Positions 58,657 to 64,000 of a stretch of 64,000 bases of DNA are shown in pieces (positions within the stretch are counted from its first letter, which is position 1; each line of letters opens with the position of its first letter). Made by a program: the position numbers and the translations under genes. Source of the DNA: Cavia porcellus (taxonomy: Eukaryota > Chordata > Mammalia > Rodentia > Caviidae); assembly GCF_034190915.1 (NCBI RefSeq), contig NW_026947507.1, positions 33,269,001-33,333,000 on the forward strand, in the 5' to 3' direction. Under the pieces are notes generated by a model, which was given only the letters and a program-made list of their open reading frames with translations, did no database searches and had not been told where the DNA came from.

Positions 58657-58763
58657 AGAAGGAGAAGGAGGAGGAAGAAAAAGAGGAGGAGAAAGAGAAG
58701 GAGGAGGAGAAAAAGGAGGAGAAAGAGGAGAAGGAGGAGGAGAAAAAAGAAAAGAAAAAAAGA
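58657..58763 (+). repeat. 107-nt uninterrupted homopurine tract
   Basis: Only A and G on the + strand for 107 bases, with mixed GGA and GAAA units. Homopurine mirror-like tracts can adopt triplex (H-DNA) structure. The Pro/Ser-rich frame on the other strand is just its translation. Confidence 0.95.
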
Positions 58764-59274
58764 CAAAGTCATAATTCACATGTAATTTCTAAAGTGATCT
58801 GCTACACAAATGCACAAGGCACCCAAGAGTTCGTGCTATGCTGCCCAGCCAGCAAGGCTGCCATGCCAAGGCCTGTCTGCAAAACAGCAAGACTGCTCCC
58901 ACTCAACAGGTCCACTACAAAGTCCATGAGACATTGCTGAGGTGTCCCTGGGCTAGCACAGGTCCCCATCCAAAGCTTGCTGTTCCCCTGCCCACTTGTA
59001 TTTGGATGCTGAGAGACTGCAGTAATTCAACAGTATGGTTCACAGTGATACAGAGTTCCAATAAAATCTGCCTATTTACACATCAATGTGAAATTCAGTG
59101 CATTTCTAAAATACATTGTTAGTTTCCTAAAATCATAGACTTAACTGCAAGAATCTAAGGAATTGAAAAACATCTGAACCACAGTACTTTAATTTAATTT
59201 AGATTTCTATTATTTCTTTCCATTCAAGTGTCTGGATGGTTTCATTAGGAAAATTCATGAGGAAAAAAGCACAT
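58764..59274. other. Intergenic
   Basis: No gene recognised. Confidence 0.4.
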
Positions 59275-59445
59275 TTTAGCATTTCAGTCTCATCTTGGCT
59301 CCCGTCTCTGCTCTGCCATCAACTTATCATGTGAGTGAAGTGTATTTCACATTCTCTCTCCCTGACCTCAGTCTCTTCCTTGTAAAGCAAGGATGTTGGA
59401 CTAAAGAAGGCTAAGATCCCCTCTAGGTCTAAAATCCTTCAAATA
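59275..59445 (+). repeat. MIR-type SINE remnant
   Basis: 'tctgctctgccatcaacttatcatgtgag', 'ctcagtctcttccttgtaaagc' and 'aaggctaagatcccctctagg' follow the MIR order. Confidence 0.65.
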
Positions 59446-61059
59446 ATTTGACAACACACAGATTCCAGAAAAATAGCTTAAGAAATGCAGGTTTAACTCT
59501 TGGCAAAATTAAATCATGATGAAATAAAAATACTGGGTTTTATGTTTCTAAAATTATGTTGGAGGCTCCACTATAGCTCAGGGCAGAGATTTTGAGTTTA
59601 AAAGAAACAACAATGTCAAGACAAAGGAACGTGGGTGATTTAGAATCCCCTCCAAAAATTACTAAGGTTTCATATGATGTAACGCACATGGTTTTAAGGA
59701 AAAAAATGGGAGTCAGAAGCTTTTTCCTTCAGTACTGAAGATGTGGTAATATTTCTAAATGATCTGGCCTGACAGCATTTGAGGAAGAAAAAATTCAAGC
59801 ATTATACTGCATGAGATTTCATCCTGTCACGAAGCCATTAGAACTAATGAAAAATGATGGCATTGTTAAGTTTTATTTATGGTTTCTTCTTAATAAAATG
59901 AAAAATGGACAGGAAAACACTCTGTATATAAATTTTTAAAGACTTTAAAGATACAAGACCAGTAGTAAGAATATATATGTAGACACAGGCTTACAAATAA
60001 TTTTTGTCTCTCTAATATGTAAAAGGAACTGTTTATGGCTACTCCTGAGCTGTCCTTTCCCTATGGCCCCAGGAATAACTGAGTACTCTGTACTCTCACA
60101 TCACCTGGGGAACCTCACAATTTCGGGGAACTATTTTGTCTCCAACCTAATTTAGTTCATACAATTTATTCTAAAAACACTAGATTAGCCTGGAAATAAC
60201 CTAGTAAAGCAAGATATCATCTATCACTCTTTTAGTCACCTATCCTTAAACCAACTAAATATGCATTCCATTAACCTAAGTTTAAGAACAGGAAAGAAGA
60301 AAATAACATTATCTGTTAAGGACTTATCGTGCCCCATGCTTCACAAGATTTATTCCATTTAATGAGACAAATTTTACATGCTTTGAATTCCCTACCATGT
60401 CACAATACCTAATAGCTGTAACAGCAGTGCTGTTATTTTCCTAGTAAAAGTCCAGAAATCAAATATTCTAAGTTTTGTGACCCAAAAAGCAATATCAAGG
60501 ATATTACATGGTCACTTAAATAACAAAAGAGCAATTTCCTCAAATATGTTATTGATAAAGTGTAAAATATTGTTAACAATTGAATAGATTTTTTGTAGTA
60601 TAGTTCAACTAATAAGGAAGAATGGAATTCTTCCAAAAAAGACAAAATTTTATTTAACTGTGATTCAAAGTTAGTGTTCTCTATACTCAGATTGTAAATA
60701 TTCAACTTCAAAAACCATTCCTAGCTGGTGGGCCATACGAAAATAGGCAATAAGGCACATTTGCTTGTAGTTTGTGGACCTCTGCTTTCTATCTTACAAA
60801 ATTCTTTCACTAATTATTCACTCAACTAACCTGATAGTCTTTCAGTTATTGTCCCCCCTCTACAAAAAAAAAAAAATTGGTACTAGTGTCAAGGCCCTTC
60901 ACTGAACCACAGAGATACAGAAACAGGCAAGTAGGGGTCATTGCACCAAGGACACAGCATGAATTGAAATGAGGTCTGTCCTCAAAGGGCTCACTGCTTA
61001 TCTGGAGAGAAAGATATTTAACATAACTGGGACAGAGTATGCAACACACTGTGATGAAC
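59446..61059. other. Intergenic
   Basis: AT-rich. 60710-60800 ('gctggtgggccatacg', 'gtttgtggacctctgc') may be an old hAT-derived piece. An A run lies at about 60864-60876. No gene recognised. Confidence 0.4.
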
Positions 61060-61600
61060 CTGCAACTTCACTTCCGAGTGCAGATCCCCAAGTATTGAAA
61101 GCAGGGTCTCAAAACATTTGTACACTCACATTCCTATTGTCACCATTTACAAGAGCTAGTGAGTAGAAACGACCCACGAGTCCATAGATGAATGAATGGA
61201 TAAATAAATGAACAATAAAATATTACACTGAACCTACAGTGAACTGTTATTCATACTTTAAAAGGAAAGAAATTCTGGCACATGCTACAACGTGGACATT
61301 ATGCTAAGTGCAATAAACCAGTCACAAAAAGACAAACACTGTATTATTACATTTCTACAAAGAACCAAGAACAGTCGCATCCGTAGAGACAGGGTGGTGA
61401 AATGAAGGGCGATGGCCTGGGGCTGGGGGAGGGGAAGAAGGGAGCTAGTATTTAATGGGAACACAGTTTGAGTTTTGCAGTATGAGGAGTTCTGGTGACC
61501 CATTGATGACACAAAGCAGTGCACTTCAAAAACTGTTAACCTGGTAAACTGTACATTAAAAGTATTTCACACCCATTTAAAAACTTTGGTGAGGATTATT
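61060..61600 (+). mobile_element. L1 3' end (L1MA/MB type)
   Basis: 'gctaagtgcaataaaccagtcacaaaaagacaaacactg', 'ggcctggggctgggggagggg', 'gtttgagttttgcagtatgaggagttctgg' and 'gtaaactgtacattaaaagt' follow the classic 3' UTR order of medium-age L1. No coding sequence. Confidence 0.8.
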
Positions 61601-62020
61601 TTTCACTTTAAAGTGAGACATAAGTCAGAAAATATAATTTTTTAAAAACATATAAAACATTTAACACAGATCTAGGCTCAGAATTTAACGCTCTTACGTC
61701 CAGCTGTGTGGTCACCACGAACAGCTCTCATGAGTTTGTGGTCAGCTTTGAATTGAACTTGGGGGTTGGCACGCCATGGCCCCTTACTGCCACGGCATCC
61801 CTTCCTTATGGATAAGCCTCGCTTGACAAGCTTTCTCACTTAATCCTTTCCTTCTTTGCATCTCATGTCACACGGTCTATGTCTATGAATGGAAACAGGA
61901 CAAACAGGACGTGAACCAGGTGACAGAGTTACACCTACACATAGTGAAATTAAATATCCTATTAATTATTTAATTAAAACATCCTATGGTCCCATCTCTT
62001 TCTGTAACTGTCTTCAATTT
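61601..62020. other. Intergenic; possible degenerate retrocopy
   Basis: 61680-61865 is somewhat GC-richer than its neighbours. Read on the minus strand it gives a Lys/Arg-rich, interrupted frame, which could be a decayed processed gene copy, but I cannot name a parent. Confidence 0.3.
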
Positions 62021-62034
62021 CTTGAACAAACTTT

Positions 62035-62119
62035 TTTTTTCATTTTGGTACTGGGAATCGAACTCATGACCTCATGTTTGCCAGGTAGGTATTATGCTGC
62101 TGAGCTACATCCCCAGCCC
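62035..62119 (-). mobile_element. ID SINE with TSD, minus strand
   Basis: On + a T run, 'ggtactgggaatcgaactcatgacc' (B-box side) and 'ctgagctacatccccagccc' (A-box side). Target duplication aacaaactt at 62026-62034 and 62123-62131, possibly longer with one mismatch. Confidence 0.88.
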
Positions 62120-62719
62120 TTCAACAAACTTTGTTAAAGCAGAAACCCAATATATGCTAAATTAAATGATTAACCACTAGAAGCTTTCAATCTAGGAGAA
62201 AGCAATCAATTGCTAATTTAGAAATAAACAGAGTTCCTGGAAATATTTGATGTGAATTTCCTATACTAATGTAGTTACTCAAATGAAATCTAGGCTTCTT
62301 CATTTTCTTTGTAAAAGTACATATTTTCTTAGTAAAAGTAAAAAAAAAAATCATTTTCCAACATCCATTGAAGCTAGGAATGGCCAATGAAACATCAGTA
62401 GAAATCTGCAGGATTTCTAATGGAATCTTAAAGAAAGCTTACTCAGCTTGCAACTATACTTTTGACCTCCACTGTACCACCTTCTTCCACCAGTGAACTG
62501 CCAGAGCCATCTTGAATTCATGAAGAAAAGAGACCAAGAGAATATCAGTTACCCTGATATCTCTAAGACAGCAAGGTAGTTCTGCCAACCGTCTATTTCC
62601 AGCCTTCTTGTTAATAAAATAAATCAAATGCAGTTCCTAAAATAGCACCTCTAAGATACTGAAAGGTCCTGTATCTCATGAAGCAACATACCTAATTCAT
62701 TATAAAGATGTTACAGGAT
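62120..62719. other. Intergenic
   Basis: No gene recognised. Confidence 0.4.
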
Positions 62720-62930
62720 AATGATGATGATGATGGCGGCAGTGGCCATAACAATAACAAAGATGATGCTAATATTATTTTTGAAAGACATCCTAAATAC
62801 TATGCAGTGAGGCACAAAAAGATTAATTTACCCAAGGTCTCATGACAAATAAGTGGTAAGGGCAGGCTTTGAATCCAGGCAGTCTGGCTCCAGCATCCTT
62901 GCTTTTATCCACTGTAAGACATTAAAAACA
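62720..62930 (+). repeat. Short (GAT)n run and MIR-type remnant
   Basis: gatgatgatgatgg-type triplets at about 62720-62737, then a MIR-like 3' region ('gaggcacaaaaagattaatttacccaaggtc', 'ggcaggctttgaatccaggcagtctggctccag'). Confidence 0.6.
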
Positions 62931-63149
62931 AATGCATAAACCATTAGTCACAGTGCAAACTAATCTATGCAGATATAACAATATATTTAACAGCTTTGTT
63001 GATTCACTAATGAAATTTCTTATCATATGTCATCCCTAAATTGCTCCTCTCTTCAAAGAATCCTTTCATTTAGGAACTGAAGTTCTTATAGGTCTGGCCA
63101 AATATTTAATTGGTCTCATGAATACTTTATGTATTACATTAAATATATG
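62931..63149. other. Intergenic
   Basis: No gene recognised. Confidence 0.4.
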
Positions 63150-63560
63150 TGCCCTACTGCCACAGTCTCCCAACAGATGTCCTTGCTTCTATGGTCCCTT
63201 CTCCCCACCATCAAACACACCCAGTGCTGCCAGATTAGTTACCTTGCCGCCCACCACTACCCTTTCAAAAGATCTTCAGCTGATCCTGTTGCCTAAATAA
63301 ACTCCACACTCTTACATCTGCTCAAAGGCCCCTTCCCACCTTCTCACCACCCCATATTCCAATCCTTCAGACAATCTAAGCCCTTAGTTGTGCTCCTCAA
63401 TCACCTGGAACTTTCCATTCCAGACCTTGTCACATACTTCTCAGGGAACTAGGATGGACATCCCTCTCAACCCCACCCACCTGTTCACACCCGGTCTGGT
63501 CCTCAAAACTTAAGTCAGTTTGTGCTAAGTTACAGTCGGACAGCAGAAATAAATTCTGGT
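63150..63560. mobile_element. L2-like LINE remnant
   Basis: C/T-rich sequence with 'aaataaactccacactcttacatctgc', 'ccaatccttcagacaatc' and 'acctggaactttccattccagacc' in the manner of old L2-type 3' regions. Low certainty. Confidence 0.4.
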
Positions 63561-64000
63561 GCTCTATTGCATAGTAGGGTGACTACGGATAATGATAATG
63601 TATTAAACACCTCAAAAGCACCTAGAAGAAAAGACTTCAAGTGTTTTAACCACAAAAATGATATATGCTTAAGGCAACAGAAATATTGACTTTTATCTGG
63701 ATTTCATACCATGCACACATGTATCAAAACATCACGTGGTACCCATTAATATGCACATTCTTTATGTTCATTAAAAAACTAAACATATTTTTAAAAGTCA
63801 AATTGAAGAAAACTAAGTGCTTTTTGGATTGATCTATTAAGGACATGTTGTTAAATGTATGATAGAACACTTAATCTGAAAACAAACATATTCACATTAG
63901 TTTTATATATTTCTATTAAAATAACTATTCTTTTTATATGTGCTTAAAATCGAACTGTCAGGAAAAAAACTTCAAGTCAAATGTCTCCCTTGCCATGTTA
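63561..64000. other. Intergenic
   Basis: AT-rich. No gene recognised. Confidence 0.4.

Noticed and set aside
58570..58779. Pro/Ser-rich protein on the minus strand
   Set aside because: It is the translation of the homopurine simple repeat.

Overview
The window looks like gene-poor mammalian nuclear DNA, most likely from a squirrel-type rodent. The evidence for this is AT-rich non-coding sequence packed with interspersed repeats: tRNA-derived ID-type SINEs with sharp target-site duplications, dimeric SINEs that join a 7SL/B1-like half to an ID half (a combination known from squirrels, dormice and relatives), MaLR/MLT1-type LTRs, old and younger L1 fragments, MIR, L2-like and MER5-like remnants, and (TG)n/(CA)n/(GGA)n microsatellites. 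I found no convincing exon of a host protein-coding gene. Nearly all open frames outside 40.2-47.1 kb are short chance frames or run across repeats.

The dominant feature is one endogenous retrovirus (ERV), + strand, 40212-47055. It has two 429-bp LTRs that I count as differing at only two positions, TG...CA ends, and a perfect 6-bp target-site duplication (ccttca). It also has a primer-binding site best matched by tRNA-Ile, a splice donor, gag, a dUTPase-protease frame, pol, and a polypurine tract. It is betaretrovirus-like (class II): two C-C-H-C knuckles, dUTPase fused to protease with a G-patch tail, a YMDD reverse transcriptase, and two -1 frameshift signals. Recognisable env is absent. 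Between pol and the 3' LTR lies an RNA motif that strongly resembles one internal loop of the constitutive transport element (CTE) of type D retroviruses, which would allow export of unspliced RNA. The copy is young but broken by an amber codon early in gag and a frame break in the reverse transcriptase.

Layout: 0-11 kb is single-copy AT-rich DNA with an L1 remnant, MIRs, an ID SINE and an LTR. At 11.5-12.6 kb there is a 3'-truncated, tailless 7SL RNA retropseudogene with a 16-bp target-site duplication, then a (TG)22 run and a SINE split by a MaLR LTR. 13-23 kb holds old repeats. 23.9-25.1 kb holds a 189-bp inverted duplication around a 760-bp spacer. 30-36 kb holds an old repeat family and a nearly identical 205-bp direct duplication about 1 kb apart. 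36-40 kb holds nested SINEs. 40.2-47.1 kb is the ERV. 47.4-50.2 kb holds a 5'-truncated L1 and an opposite-strand L1 fragment. 50-64 kb is non-coding with SINEs, MLT1-type LTRs, a 107-nt homopurine tract and an L1 3' end.

Repeat family names rest on recognition by eye and are given with matching confidence. No database search or folding program was run.
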